DNA of 64,000 nt from Testudinibacter aquarius. Lineage in GTDB: Bacteria; Pseudomonadota; Gammaproteobacteria; Enterobacterales; Pasteurellaceae. How positions within the stretch are numbered: the first letter of the stretch is position 1; each line of letters starts with the position of its first letter. The DNA is taken from the NCBI RefSeq assembly GCF_004342725.1, contig NZ_SMCP01000005.1:172083-236082 (forward strand), read 5' to 3'. This document shows positions 11,323 to 21,231 of this stretch, piece by piece. The position numbers and the translations under genes were made by a program. The notes under the pieces are model-generated. The model was not told the DNA's origin. It saw only the letters and a list, made by a program, of their open reading frames with translations, and searched no databases.

Positions 11323-12783
11323 ATGAATATAGAACTTTCGCAAATTATCGGTTACTTGCTGCCGGCATTTGTCTGGATTTTCGGCATTGGAATCACCGCA
11401 CGTTTGGCATTTAAAAAACAAGCGGTCTCCGTCACCTTGGCGTGGTTGCTGATCATCTTTATGATCCCAATTTTCGGCATTATTGCCTATCTGATTCTAG
11501 GCGAAATCAAACTCGGACGGCGTCGCGGCGAGTCCTTCAAAAAACTGGCACCGCTCTACACCGAATGGTTCAGCAGTTTTGATCAATGCTCCAATTTAAC
11601 CTTAAGCAACGAAAAACTACGTTTTAAACCGTTGTTTGCCTTGAGCCGCTATCGAGTCGGCATTCCGTGCGTGTTAAATAACGAACTGCATATTTTAAAC
11701 AGTGCCGAAAACATTATCCAAACCATGATTCAGGATATTGAACAGGCGCAAAAAAGCATTTACATGACATTTTATATCTGGTCGGACGGCGGCTTGGTCA
11801 ATGATCTGACCAGCGCCTTAATTCGCGCTGCCAAACGTGGGGTAAGAATTCAAATTTTACTGGACTCCGTCGGCAGCAAGCATTTTTTGGGCAGCCGAAA
11901 TTACCGTTACCTGCTCGACAATGGCATTCGAATCGAGGAAGCGCTGCACGCCAATCTGTTCCGTATGTTTTTCCGTCGTGTCGATTTGCGGCAACACCGT
12001 AAAATTGTGGTGATCGATGACAATATTAGTTACACCGGCAGCATGAATATGGTTGATCCGCGTTATTTCAAACAGCACGCCGAAGTCGGACAATGGATCG
12101 ATATTATGGTGCGGATTGAAGGGCCGGTATCACTTATTTTGCAGGGCGTTCATAGTTGGGATTGGCAGATGGAAACCAATGAAGACGTTGCGCTGCTGCC
12201 GCAATGTCCGCTGTTACAACATAAACCTGATGATTCGCACGGCGTGCAAATTTTGCCGTCCGGTCCCGGGTTTCCACAAGATTTGATGACTCAATCGCTG
12301 CTGCTGGCGATCAGCAGCGCACGGCACAGCATCACAATCACCTCGCCCTATTTTGTGCCCAGTTCCACCATTGCCGAATCGCTGGCAACCGCTTCGATTC
12401 GTGGAGTTGAGGTCAAACTGATCCTACCAGAGAAAAATGACTCATTCTTAGTCGAATGGGCGAGCCGCACTTTCTTTGATGAATTGTTGGAAGCCGGGGT
12501 GAAAATTTACCGTTTTGAAAACGGGTTGCTGCACACCAAAAGCATTCTGATTGATTCCCGTCTGGCACTGGTTGGCACAGTAAATATGGATGCACGCAGT
12601 TTTATGCTGAATTTTGAAGTAACGATGATCGTGGATGATCTGCGTTTCGGACAAGAGGTCGAGGCGTTACAAACCGGCTATTTAGCACAATCCAGCCTGA
12701 TGGATGCACACGTTTGGTACCGCCGCCCGATTTATAAACGCTTTTTTGAGCGACTGTTCTTTTTATTCAGCCCATTGCTCTAG
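11323..12783 (+). CDS. clsA: cardiolipin synthase A
   Basis: Inner-membrane phospholipase D-superfamily enzyme that makes cardiolipin from two phosphatidylglycerols. It has 486 residues from ATG 11323, exactly the E. coli ClsA length, which is why I reject the longer frame from 11266. Two N-terminal membrane helices are followed by two HKD catalytic motifs: HRKIVVIDD...YTGSMNMVDPRYFKQ (about 225-250) and HTKSILIDSRLALVGTVNMDARS (about 405-428). It ends FFLFSPLL like its homologue. Its TAG stop codon is the first three bases of a palindromic repeat element (12781-12838). Confidence 0.95.
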   Translation: MNIELSQIIGYLLPAFVWIFGIGITARLAFKKQAVSVTLAWLLIIFMIPIFGIIAYLILGEIKLGRRRGESFKKLAPLYTEWFSSFDQCSNLTLSNEKLRFKPLFALSRYRVGIPCVLNNELHILNSAENIIQTMIQDIEQAQKSIYMTFYIWSDGGLVNDLTSALIRAAKRGVRIQILLDSVGSKHFLGSRNYRYLLDNGIRIEEALHANLFRMFFRRVDLRQHRKIVVIDDNISYTGSMNMVDPRYFKQHAEVGQWIDIMVRIEGPVSLILQGVHSWDWQMETNEDVALLPQCPLLQHKPDDSHGVQILPSGPGFPQDLMTQSLLLAISSARHSITITSPYFVPSSTIAESLATASIRGVEVKLILPEKNDSFLVEWASRTFFDELLEAGVKIYRFENGLLHTKSILIDSRLALVGTVNMDARSFMLNFEVTMIVDDLRFGQEVEALQTGYLAQSSLMDAHVWYRRPIYKRFFERLFFLFSPLL

Positions 12784-12838
12784 GGTCTGTTGGTGTTTGT
12801 TTATAATTTGAGCTATAAACAAACACCAACAGACGCTA
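12781..12838. repeat. family-1 palindromic element (copy A), between clsA and glnD stops
   Basis: A 58-bp near-perfect palindrome: 25-bp arms 12781-12805 and 12814-12838 match at 24 of 25 positions, with the 8-nt loop ATTTGAGC. The ends read TAGGGTCTGT and ACAGACGCTA. The leftmost TAG is the stop codon of clsA and the rightmost CTA is the stop codon of glnD on the other strand. It would act as a bidirectional terminator. The same ends occur in copies at 20608, 22911 and 51992. Confidence 0.9.
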
Positions 12839-15466
12839 ATCAAGTGCGCTCAGCAATGCCCGCTGCAACCGCTGTTTTTCACTGTCGTCCAAGGCTCTGT
12901 TTTGCGAATTGGCAAGGATAAAAAAGTCCTCCGCCCGTTCGCCGGTGGTGGTAATTTTCGCATTCAACAAATTAAGCCCCTGTTCGCTAAAGACATTACT
13001 AATCGTCACCAATAATCCCGGTTTATCCAGCACAAAAATTTCCAATTCGGTTTGATCACCTCTTTTGCTGTCGATAAACCGCACTTCAGTTGGGACATGA
13101 AAATGCTGTAACTTATTGTTGATTCTAGTATTCAGCGCCGGCTTATATTCACTTTGCAACGCAGTCAACACACTCTGTTCGATGCTGCGGCGGCGATCAA
13201 ATTTCGCCAGCATGCCGGAAGTTTCGCTGATAATAAACGAATCCAGAGCATAGCCGTCATTACTGGTTAAAATTTGGGCATCGTGAATTGACAGATTTTT
13301 CGCCTCGATAGCTCGCACCACTTTGTTGAACAAGTGCGGTTGATCAGGGCAATAGACAAACAGTTCGGTGCCGCCTTGTGAAAAACGATTGCTGGATTTC
13401 ACAATAGTCTGCTCGCCTGTTTGACAGATCAATTCAACATGCCAGGCCAGTTGTTGTGGATTATTGCGTAAAAAATAGTCCTGTGGACAACGCTGCCAAA
13501 AATCATTGACGGTACGTAATTTCAAGCGCTCATCTTGCAGCAATGGCTGCAATAGTGTCAACGCTCGCAGACGATGTTGCAAAATTTCATCACTGATATC
13601 CAGCAAATAGTCCGAGCCTTGTTCCAGCTGCTGCTTGGTAAATTGATAAAGCGTTTTAATCAACGAACGCTTCCAACTGTTCCACAACGTGCTGTTGGTG
13701 GCACTGATGTCCGCCACGGTCAGACACGTCAAATAATCCAGACGAATTTGATATTTCACACTATTGGCAAACGCCAACACCACTTGCGGATCATAAATAT
13801 CACGCCGCTGTGCAGTGACTGACATTTTTAAATGATTGAGCACCAACCAAGCGGTCATTTCCGCATCTTGCTCATCAAAACCATGTTTTTGTGCGAAGTC
13901 ATAAACATCAATGGCGCCCAACTCGGCATGATCACCGCCACGCCCTTTGGCAATATCATGGAAAAGTGCGGTCAAGTAGATCAAGGTTCGGTTTGCCAAA
14001 TGCGGAAACAGTTCAACGCACAGCGGATGCTGTTCCGTATTTTGTGGATCGAGAAAGCTTTCCAACTTCAACAGCACCCGCACGGTGTGTTCGTCCACCG
14101 TATACGCATGAAACAGATCAAATTGCATTAAACCACTGATATTATTCCACTCTTCACAATAGGCATTTAACACACCGTGCTGGTGCATCGGCACAATCGC
14201 TCGGGCAATCGCTTGCGGTTGTTCCAACAGATGCACAAATTTTTGCCGTGCGGAGGGAATATCAATCAGATACTGCCCTTTTTTGTCGCTATCCTGCACC
14301 GCCAACGCTAAACGCAACCGACGCAGCGTAGTGGAATGGAGCACCGCTTGCGGCTGCTGTGTCAAATGGAAAAACAGATCCAGTATCGTATCCGGTTGCC
14401 GTAAAAAGCAGTCTGGATTGCGCAAGCGAATCGCCTGATTTTTCAGTTCAAAATGCGAATCTAATGGCTGTGCCTTGCCGCTGTCGCAAGTCTGAATAAA
14501 ATGCTCTTGGTAGTGTTGCAGCAACAATTCTGTCAGCTGCATAATGTCATGGGAGGCACGAAAGAAGTGCTTCATCATCTCTTCTACTGCCCGATTACCT
14601 GCACCTTGATAGCCCAACATTTCACTGACTTTCACCTGCCGATCAAACAACAAACGGTTATCATAGCGTTTGATCACCAGATGCAACGCAAAGCGCAATT
14701 TGAATAAAAATTGCTGCGCACGATTCAAAGTGCGGTGTTCTTCCGGGTAAATAAAACCCGAATCCAAAATCTCTTGCAGGTTCTTGACGCCCAAATGGCG
14801 CAGCGCAATCCAGTATAATAAATGTAAATCGCGCAAGCCGCCGGGGCTGTATTTGATATCCGGTTCTAAATTATAGCCGGTATTATTGTAACGTTGGTAA
14901 CGCTCAGCTTTTTCCTGCATTTTAGCGGCAAAAAATGCCTCGATCGACCAAAATTCAGCAGATTTAACCGCACTTTGTAACTGTCGGAACAAGGTTTGAT
15001 TGCCGTCCAGAAAACGGGACTCCAATAAATTGGTGGCAATACTGATGTCCGCCTGCCCTTCGGCAATACATTGATCCAGCGTACGCACACTGTGGCCGAC
15101 TTCAAAGTGACAATCCCATAAAAATTGAATCAGTGCGCTAATGTTGTCTTGCTGTGATGTATCAAGTGCGGTGTCACTGAGGATCAAAATATCCAAATCG
15201 GAGAGCGGAAACATCTCTTCGCGCCCATAACCGCCGACCGCAACCAGCGCCAACGGCTGTTGATCCAAACCGAACTGGCGCCATAACTGCTGAAACAACT
15301 GATCATAAAAGCGGCTGCGCTCAGCGATCAAGTGGTTAATATCACTGTGATTAAATTGCGCCAATTCCTGCGCTTTTAGCGCCTGCAACCGCACTTTTAC
15401 TTCACTGACGTCAATTACACTATTTTCGACCACCACATCGCTGACTTGATCACGGCTAGATATCAT
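12836..15466 (-). CDS. glnD: [protein-PII] uridylyltransferase / uridylyl-removing enzyme GlnD
   Basis: Bifunctional nitrogen sensor of 876 residues that adds UMP to PII proteins under nitrogen limitation and removes it when glutamine is high. Domains in order are the nucleotidyltransferase (GGYGREEMFPLSDLDILIL, about 78-96), the PII-UTase helical domain, the HD hydrolase (HDIAKGRGGDH, about 505) and two C-terminal ACT domains that bind glutamine (about 690-770 and 800-876). It is 29 bp downstream of map in the same direction, the order also seen in E. coli. Its stop codon is formed by the palindromic element shared with clsA. Confidence 0.95.
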   Translation of the reverse strand: MISSRDQVSDVVVENSVIDVSEVKVRLQALKAQELAQFNHSDINHLIAERSRFYDQLFQQLWRQFGLDQQPLALVAVGGYGREEMFPLSDLDILILSDTALDTSQQDNISALIQFLWDCHFEVGHSVRTLDQCIAEGQADISIATNLLESRFLDGNQTLFRQLQSAVKSAEFWSIEAFFAAKMQEKAERYQRYNNTGYNLEPDIKYSPGGLRDLHLLYWIALRHLGVKNLQEILDSGFIYPEEHRTLNRAQQFLFKLRFALHLVIKRYDNRLLFDRQVKVSEMLGYQGAGNRAVEEMMKHFFRASHDIMQLTELLLQHYQEHFIQTCDSGKAQPLDSHFELKNQAIRLRNPDCFLRQPDTILDLFFHLTQQPQAVLHSTTLRRLRLALAVQDSDKKGQYLIDIPSARQKFVHLLEQPQAIARAIVPMHQHGVLNAYCEEWNNISGLMQFDLFHAYTVDEHTVRVLLKLESFLDPQNTEQHPLCVELFPHLANRTLIYLTALFHDIAKGRGGDHAELGAIDVYDFAQKHGFDEQDAEMTAWLVLNHLKMSVTAQRRDIYDPQVVLAFANSVKYQIRLDYLTCLTVADISATNSTLWNSWKRSLIKTLYQFTKQQLEQGSDYLLDISDEILQHRLRALTLLQPLLQDERLKLRTVNDFWQRCPQDYFLRNNPQQLAWHVELICQTGEQTIVKSSNRFSQGGTELFVYCPDQPHLFNKVVRAIEAKNLSIHDAQILTSNDGYALDSFIISETSGMLAKFDRRRSIEQSVLTALQSEYKPALNTRINNKLQHFHVPTEVRFIDSKRGDQTELEIFVLDKPGLLVTISNVFSEQGLNLLNAKITTTGERAEDFFILANSQNRALDDSEKQRLQRALLSALD

Positions 15467-15495
15467 GCTTTATGCCTTCCGACACTTATTCAAAA

Positions 15496-16299
15496 TCAAT
15501 CGTTAATCATCAAGCGTGAAATTCGTCCGGCAGCAATTTCTTCATCACGAATCGTCATCACTTCACAGCCATTTTCTGTCACCACAATCTGGTGTTCATA
15601 TTGTGCCGACGGGCTGCGATCTTTGGTTTTCACCGTCCAACCGTCTTTCATCAACCGCACTTCACGTCGTCCGGCATTAACCATCGGCTCAATCGTGAAC
15701 ACCATGCCCGGCTTCAACACCACACCACCGTCATCTGCATAATAATGCAGCACTTGCGGATCACTGTGAAAACGGTTGCCGATGCCATGCCCGCAATATT
15801 CGCGCACCACCGAACAGCCTTTGCTCTCCACATATTGCTGAATGCTGCGCCCGATTTGATTTAAACGAATACCGGGTTTTACCGTGCGTAATCCGACATA
15901 TAGTGATTCCAAAGTCACTTCACATAGCCGATTAGCTTTGATCGACGGCTCGCCAATCAGATACATTTTAGAATTGTCACCATAAAAACCGTCTTTGATC
16001 ACCGTGACATCAATGTTAACAATATCGCCTTTTTTCAAGATTTTGCCGTCATCCGGAATGCCGTGACACACCACTTCATTCACTGAAATACACGTGGCTT
16101 TCGGAAAGCCGTTGTAATTCAAGCATGCCGGTATCACCTGCTGCACCTCGCGCATATATTGATGGCAAATGCGATCCAACTCGCCCGTGCTGACGCCTTC
16201 TTTGACGTAAGGTTCAATCATCACCAGCACCTCTTGCGCCAATTTGCAAGCCGTTCTGATCTTATCCAGCTCTTCTCCGCTCCAGATAGGAATATTCAT
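15496..16299 (-). CDS. map: methionine aminopeptidase, type I
   Basis: Essential cytosolic enzyme of 267 residues that removes the initiator methionine. Metal ligands are visible: two Asp in NIDVTVIKDGFYGDNS, His in CGHGIG, Glu in FTIEPM and Glu near the C-terminus in YEHQIVVTENG. I start at ATG 16299 (MNIPIWSGEELDKIR), which matches the usual length and is preceded by AGAAAAGAG; the longer in-frame start lacks support. It is the first gene of the map-glnD unit. Confidence 0.95.
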   Translation of the reverse strand: MNIPIWSGEELDKIRTACKLAQEVLVMIEPYVKEGVSTGELDRICHQYMREVQQVIPACLNYNGFPKATCISVNEVVCHGIPDDGKILKKGDIVNIDVTVIKDGFYGDNSKMYLIGEPSIKANRLCEVTLESLYVGLRTVKPGIRLNQIGRSIQQYVESKGCSVVREYCGHGIGNRFHSDPQVLHYYADDGGVVLKPGMVFTIEPMVNAGRREVRLMKDGWTVKTKDRSPSAQYEHQIVVTENGCEVMTIRDEEIAAGRISRLMIND

Positions 16300-16441
16300 C
16301 TCTTTTCTCGCCTTTTTATTATTGAAAATCGCCAAGCATTGTAGCATTTTATGCCTAAAGAAACCATTTCTGCCATCATTCCAATGATCTCTCTGTGTTT
16401 CGAAAGCGAATTTTCGCTCTTTTTTAGCCGAAAAATAGTGC

Positions 16442-16490
16442 TATAATGCGCAAATCTTTTTTATAGTTGGCAAAGTACACAGCGTAGGAG
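16442..16490 (+). promoter_or_regulatory. erpA promoter and ribosome binding site
   Basis: TATAAT at 16442-16447 is a consensus -10; the -35 region is T-rich and poor. AGGAG at 16486-16490 sets the erpA start. A short hairpin, AGCGA/TCGCT, with a following T6 run (16405-16425) lies just upstream. Confidence 0.45.
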
Positions 16491-16495
16491 TACTT

Positions 16496-16837
16496 ATGAG
16501 TGAGATGGCGATTCCTCTCGATTTTACAGACGCAGCAGCAAACAAAGTGAAAAATCTGATTGCCGATGAAGAGAATCCGGACTTGAAATTGCGGGTTTAC
16601 ATCACCGGTGGCGGTTGCAGCGGCTTTCAATACGGCTTCACGTTTGATGAAAAAATCAACGATGGTGATTTGACGATTGATAAAAATGGTGTGTCATTGG
16701 TGGTCGATCCAATGAGCCTGCAATATTTGATCGGCGGCACAGTGGATTACACCGAAGGCTTGGAAGGCTCACGTTTTGTGGTCAACAATCCCAATGCCAC
16801 CACCACCTGCGGCTGTGGCTCGTCGTTTAGCATTTAA
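16496..16837 (+). CDS. erpA: iron-sulfur cluster insertion protein ErpA
   Basis: A-type Fe-S carrier of 113 residues that hands clusters to apo-enzymes such as those of isoprenoid synthesis and respiration. The three cluster-binding cysteines are visible in [11 protein letters not shown] and the C-terminal [11 protein letters not shown]. The [15 protein letters not shown] segment is typical of ErpA. It is monocistronic and ends at the bidirectional hairpin at 16898-16935. Confidence 0.96.
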   Translation: MSEMAIPLDFTDAAANKVKNLIADEENPDLKLRVYITGGGCSGFQYGFTFDEKINDGDLTIDKNGVSLVVDPMSLQYLIGGTVDYTEGLEGSRFVVNNPNATTTCGCGSSFSI

Positions 16838-16897
16838 TATTTCAGCGATAAACCGCACTTTTGATTTGACTGCACTTTTATCTGGTTATAAAAACGT

Positions 16898-16935
16898 AAA
16901 AAAGATGTGATGCTTTGCGGCGACACATCTTTTTT
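16898..16935. terminator. bidirectional terminator between erpA and oadB
   Basis: Perfect 12-bp stem AAAAAAGATGTG / CACATCTTTTTT with a 14-nt loop. T-runs on both strands serve the convergent erpA and oad operons. Confidence 0.88.
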
Positions 16936-16955
16936 ATTTACAGCCGACTTGCTTT

Positions 16956-18263
16956 TTACGACATCGCGGCAATGTATTTCAACATCACCCCGGCAGCAAT
17001 CGCCGATCCGATTACTCCGGCAACATTGGGGCCCATTGCGTGCATTAATAGGAAGTTTTGCGAATCAGCTTGCAAACCGACTTTGTTGGCGACCCGTGCT
17101 GCCATCGGCACCGCGGAGACGCCGGCAGCGCCAATTAACGGATTGATCGGATTATTTTTAGAAAAACGATTTAACAACTTCGCCATAATCACCCCACTAG
17201 CAGTACCAATCGCAAATGCGACCATACCCAGCAGTAAAATCCCCAGCGTTTGCGGTTGCAGGAATTTATCCGCCACCAATTTTGCTCCGACCGATAAGCC
17301 CAAAATAATCGTCACAATATTGATTAAAGCATTCTGCGTGGTTTCGCTTAAACGTTCCACCACGCCACTGACCCGCATTAAATTGCCGAAACAAAACATC
17401 CCCAATAACGGTGCGGCATCCGGCAGCAACAGCGCCACCAATAACAGCAATACAATCGGAAACAGAATTTTTTCCCGATTGCTGACTTGGCGAAGCTGCA
17501 CCATGCGGATTTTACGCTCTGTTTCACTGGTGAGCGCTTTCATAATCGGTGGCTGAATTAACGGCACCAACGCCATATAAGAATACGCCGCCACCGCAAT
17601 CGCCCCCAGCAGTTCCGGTGCTAGTTTGCTGGCAAGATAGATTGCCGTCGGACCGTCTGCACCGCCGATAATGCCGATCGAAGCCGCTTGCGGCAGGGTA
17701 AATTCAATAACCCCCAAACTGTTTAATGCCAATGCACCGAGCACGGTGGCAAAAATACCGAATTGTGCAGCGGCGCCCAATAACAATGTTTTCGGGTTTG
17801 CCAACAGCGGCCCGAAATCCGTCATCGCCCCAACTCCCATAAAAATCACTAACGGCGCGACGCCATAACCGATAGCAACCTTATAAAACAGCGCTAAAAT
17901 TCCGGTGGTATAGCCTTGATCCGTTGCATAACTTTCTAATTGCGCCAGCACGGAAGGAAGTGCGGTATTCAAGCCGGATTTAATCGAATCCAAGTTTGCT
18001 GCTACATTCAGTTTATCGGCAACAAACGCCCACTGTTCAGTGCTGCCGTGATGCAGCAGGTTATCCAATGCGGTCATCGCCATACCGGCTTCAGGAATAT
18101 TAGCCAGCAACCCGCCAAAACCAATCGGCAATAATAACAGTGGTTCGAATTTGCGGGCGATCGCAAGCCACAGCAGCAACAAGCTGACTGCCAACATAAT
18201 CGCTTGCCCCAGCTCAAGATGCCTGATGCCGATTCCCTGCAACAGGGCGTAAATGCTTTCCAT
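16956..18263 (-). CDS. oadB: oxaloacetate decarboxylase beta subunit (Na+ pump)
   Basis: Integral membrane subunit of 435 residues. It decarboxylates carboxybiotin and exports two Na+ per turnover. Conserved parts are [12 protein letters not shown] (here [15 protein letters not shown]), [16 protein letters not shown], the ion-site segment [24 protein letters not shown] and [23 protein letters not shown] near the C-terminus. It is last in the oadGAB operon, 20 bp after oadA. The sodium it extrudes couples naturally with the Mrp antiporter at 44816-50500. Confidence 0.95.
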   Translation of the reverse strand: MESIYALLQGIGIRHLELGQAIMLAVSLLLLWLAIARKFEPLLLLPIGFGGLLANIPEAGMAMTALDNLLHHGSTEQWAFVADKLNVAANLDSIKSGLNTALPSVLAQLESYATDQGYTTGILALFYKVAIGYGVAPLVIFMGVGAMTDFGPLLANPKTLLLGAAAQFGIFATVLGALALNSLGVIEFTLPQAASIGIIGGADGPTAIYLASKLAPELLGAIAVAAYSYMALVPLIQPPIMKALTSETERKIRMVQLRQVSNREKILFPIVLLLLVALLLPDAAPLLGMFCFGNLMRVSGVVERLSETTQNALINIVTIILGLSVGAKLVADKFLQPQTLGILLLGMVAFAIGTASGVIMAKLLNRFSKNNPINPLIGAAGVSAVPMAARVANKVGLQADSQNFLLMHAMGPNVAGVIGSAIAAGVMLKYIAAMS

Positions 18264-18283
18264 AATCCGTTACCTTGCTCTGA

Positions 18284-20092
18284 TCATATCAAATTCATCA
18301 GACGATCACCGACAGCAACCATCTCCCCGGCTTTCACCGCAATCCCCTGCACTGTGCCGGCCTGAGCTGCGCGAATTTCGGTTTCCATTTTCATCGCTTC
18401 CAGCAACAACAACACCTCATCTTTTTCAACTTGTTGCCCTTCCGTCACCAGCACTTTCCAAATATTGCCAGCCATTGGCGCACTGACTGTAATCGCATTC
18501 GCTGTCGGAAGTGACGTCTCATCCGGTGACGACCGCTCTTTTGCCGGACTGATATCGCCAACCTCCCCGCCCTCACTGACTTTGACCACGAAGGCTTTGC
18601 CATCGATTTCAACCGTATACACCGCCGCATCGGTAGCATTCACCGAATTTGCTGTGGTTGGTTTAACCGGCGCAGCTTTAGACATGTCTGAAGCAGCTGC
18701 TGGTGCCGCTTCAAACGCCGCCGGATTATCACGGTTTTCCAAAAATTTCCAACCGATTTGCGGAAACAGCGCTACAATCAGCGTATCATCAATCAGATTA
18801 TCCGCCAGTTTGATATTCTGCTGTGCTGCTTGTTGCTTCACTTCTGCTGTCAGTTGCTGCATTTCCGGCGGTAAATGATCTGCCGGACGATCGGTCATCG
18901 GCGCTGCACCGTTTAGCACTTTGGCTTGAAGTGCGGTATCGACGGGTGCCGGTGTACGCCCGTATTCGCCTTTCAAAATACCCGCAGTCTCTTTAGCAAT
19001 GGTTTGATAACGACTTCCCGTGAGCACATTGATCACCGCTTGAGTACCGACAATTTGTGAGGTCGGCGTCACCAACGGAATATAGCCTAAATCTTGACGA
19101 ACTCGTGGAATTTCAGACAACACTTCGTCTAAACGTTGTGAAGCATTTTGTTGTTTTAGCTGGCTTTCCAAATTCGTCAACATACCGCCCGGCACTTGCG
19201 CCACCAAGATGCGACTGTCAGAGCCTTTTAATTGTCCTTCAAAAGCTTGATATTTTTTACGAATCTCACGGAAATAAGCCGCCACTTTTTCCAATTTATG
19301 AATATCCAAGCCGGTGTCATATTCCGTTCCCTGCAATGTTGCCACCAATGCTTCCGTTGCCGGGTGACCATAGGTTCCGCTCATGGAAGAAATTGCAGTA
19401 TCCACGCCGTCGACTCCCGCTTCAATCGCTTTCAACAGTGCCATTTCTGCCATGCCGGTGGTGGAGTGGCAATGCAGATGCAACGGAATGTCATAGCGTT
19501 GTTTAATTTCGCGTACCAAGCGATGCGCTGCCATCGGCGTCAAAATCCCTGACATATCTTTGATCACCAATGAATCAACACCAATTTCCAGCAGCTGTTC
19601 ACAGAGGTCTAACCAAGTTTCCAACGTATGCACCGGGCTGGTGGTATAACTGAGTGTGCCTTGCGCATGAGCACCGTTTTTCCGCACCGCTTGCAGCGCA
19701 CAACGCATATTGCGCGGATCATTCATCGCATCAAATACACGGAACACATTGATTCCGTTGCTGACCGCTCTTTCGACAAAGTGTTCGACCACATCATCGG
19801 CATAATGTCGATAACCCAGCAAGTTTTGCCCACGTAGTAGCATTTGCAACGGCGTTTTCGGCATCGCTTTTTTCAGCTCTCGCAACCGAAGCCAAGGATC
19901 TTCACCTAAAAACCGAATACAGGCATCAAACGTCGCGCCTCCCCAACACTCCAGTGAGGCGTAACCCATCTGATCCAGTTCGGCTGCAATCGGCAACATA
20001 TCATCCAAACGTAGCCGTGTGGCAAATAACGATTGATGGGCATCACGCAATACCACATCAGTAATCGCGATTGGGTGTGCAGATTTTGTCAT
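18284..20092 (-). CDS. oadA: oxaloacetate decarboxylase alpha subunit
   Basis: Soluble biotin-dependent carboxyltransferase of 602 residues. The N-terminal domain opens with [16 protein letters not shown] and contains the metal site region [14 protein letters not shown]. An Ala/Pro-rich linker (about 470-530) leads to the C-terminal biotinyl domain with the EAMKMET lysine near residue 570. It moves CO2 from oxaloacetate to biotin for OadB. The start is the ATG at 20092. It lies 60 bp downstream of oadG, and the gap contains a degenerate repeat end (20114-20147). Confidence 0.96.
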   Translation of the reverse strand: MTKSAHPIAITDVVLRDAHQSLFATRLRLDDMLPIAAELDQMGYASLECWGGATFDACIRFLGEDPWLRLRELKKAMPKTPLQMLLRGQNLLGYRHYADDVVEHFVERAVSNGINVFRVFDAMNDPRNMRCALQAVRKNGAHAQGTLSYTTSPVHTLETWLDLCEQLLEIGVDSLVIKDMSGILTPMAAHRLVREIKQRYDIPLHLHCHSTTGMAEMALLKAIEAGVDGVDTAISSMSGTYGHPATEALVATLQGTEYDTGLDIHKLEKVAAYFREIRKKYQAFEGQLKGSDSRILVAQVPGGMLTNLESQLKQQNASQRLDEVLSEIPRVRQDLGYIPLVTPTSQIVGTQAVINVLTGSRYQTIAKETAGILKGEYGRTPAPVDTALQAKVLNGAAPMTDRPADHLPPEMQQLTAEVKQQAAQQNIKLADNLIDDTLIVALFPQIGWKFLENRDNPAAFEAAPAAASDMSKAAPVKPTTANSVNATDAAVYTVEIDGKAFVVKVSEGGEVGDISPAKERSSPDETSLPTANAITVSAPMAGNIWKVLVTEGQQVEKDEVLLLLEAMKMETEIRAAQAGTVQGIAVKAGEMVAVGDRLMNLI

Positions 20093-20113
20093 GAGAATAC
20101 TCCATAAAGATTC

Positions 20114-20147
20114 GGGACTGTTGATATTTGTTTATGATTTGATCTAT
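20114..20147. repeat. degenerate family-1 element end in the oadG-oadA gap
   Basis: GGGACTGTTGATATTTG followed by TTTATGATTTGATCTAT resembles one end of the TAGGGTCTGT family with several mismatches. No opposite arm is present. It occupies most of the 60-bp gap between oadG and oadA. Confidence 0.55.
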
Positions 20148-20152
20148 GGTTG

Positions 20153-20419
20153 CTAACGCTGACGGCGATGGTGGGCAATTGCCGCCACAATAACCGGACG
20201 CAGAACATCAAGCTCATCTTGTGCTGTCGACAAAGTCAAATTTGCTTGCTTTGGAGCAGAAAAGTGCGGGTTGGTTGACATCGATTCAGGGAAAAACCGA
20301 TTAACCAGATACGACATTAAACGGATCGCAACAATCAAAATGCAGAGAAACAGCAGAACAAACCCCATTCCCGACACCATTAAAGCGATACCTTCCGCCA
20401 TTAGTTCTGCTGCTGTCAT
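20153..20419 (-). CDS. oadG: oxaloacetate decarboxylase gamma subunit
   Basis: Small membrane subunit of 88 residues. One N-terminal transmembrane helix (MVSGMGFVLLFLCILIVAIRLMS, about 14-36) is followed by the conserved VNRFFPES and a C-terminal tail that holds the alpha subunit and zinc. It ends HHRRQR. It is first in the oadGAB operon, the usual order. Confidence 0.9.
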   Translation of the reverse strand: MTAAELMAEGIALMVSGMGFVLLFLCILIVAIRLMSYLVNRFFPESMSTNPHFSAPKQANLTLSTAQDELDVLRPVIVAAIAHHRRQR

Positions 20420-20607
20420 ACCACCCTCCCACCGTGTTGATAAAATTAATATGCCTTAAGGTTATAGCATACTTAAAATTCAATTGGTAATTTTTGCGCC
20501 AGATCAACTCATTTTGGTGTATTTTGTGATTTGGCGTTTTCAAATAAATAGCTGTTTTTATTTACCGCAAGCCTTGCTAAAATGCAAATTAATTTTCTGT
20601 TATACAT

Positions 20608-20834
20608 TAGGGTCTGTTGATCTTTGTTTATAATTTGAGCTATAGACTATTTTTCGCCACTATTTTCGCCAATAATAAGGCAAAAGTTGTGAAGTTTAGT
20701 CATTTTAAACGAACGGCTTTTAACGCCGCTGTAGTACGAAAAGTAGTGGCGAAAAAGAGTCATAGTCCTGCGGATTGTGTTTAAAATATAAACAAAGATC
20801 AACAGACCCTATAAACAAACATCAACAGACCCTA
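20608..20834. repeat. family-1 palindromic element (copy C), composite
   Basis: Begins TAGGGTCTGTTGATCTTTG and ends ACAGACCCTA at 20811. A second partial arm (TATAAACAAACATCAACAGACCCTA-type) ends at 20834, so two right ends lie in tandem. The interior holds an imperfect inverted repeat with GACTATTTTTCGCC and GGCGAAAAAGAGTC arms. There is no open reading frame of note. It is bounded by TA on both sides, as for a TA target duplication. It sits between oadG and yacL and makes up about half of a 437-bp gene-free stretch. The rest, 20420-20607, should hold the oadG promoter. Confidence 0.85.
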
Positions 20835-20856
20835 ACTTGACATAAGATATAACATT

Positions 20857-21231
20857 ATGGATTTTCAATTTACCTGCGACTATCTTGGCAAACCGCTAGT
20901 CCGTTGTAGCATGGATCACGAAGCGGTTGCCGCTTGGATCAATAGCGAAATTGATGGCGATTGGGCAAAGCTCGATGCTGTTTTAAACATGATTAAACAA
21001 GCAAAACAACATGCCACACCGCACTTTGAACAGCGCCTTGAAGGTCGTGAGTTTTTTATTACCGTCAATGCAGAAGAAGTGGTGGTGCAAGCCAATAATT
21101 TGAGCTTCGCCTGTGATTATATGATAGAGGACGGTTTTGGCTATTACGATCAAGAAAGTTTGGCATTCTGCGGGCTGGAAGATTTTGAACGACTGCTGCT
21201 GCAATATCGGGATTTTATCAAAATAAAATAG
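20857..21231 (+). CDS. yacL: YacL (UPF0231) family protein
   Basis: Soluble acidic protein of 124 residues, close to E. coli YacL (120). Shared features are MDFQFTCDYLGKPLVRCSM at the start, HEAVAAWINSE, the VNAEEVVVQANNLSFACDYM segment and YYDQESLAFCGLEDFERLL. The family has no established biochemical function. It starts 22 bp after a palindromic element, which may therefore contain or disturb its promoter. Confidence 0.88.
   Translation: MDFQFTCDYLGKPLVRCSMDHEAVAAWINSEIDGDWAKLDAVLNMIKQAKQHATPHFEQRLEGREFFITVNAEEVVVQANNLSFACDYMIEDGFGYYDQESLAFCGLEDFERLLLQYRDFIKIK

Noticed and set aside
16915..17556. 213-codon plus-strand frame after erpA
   Set aside because: Antisense to oadB, which has full family conservation; the frame begins inside the terminator loop.
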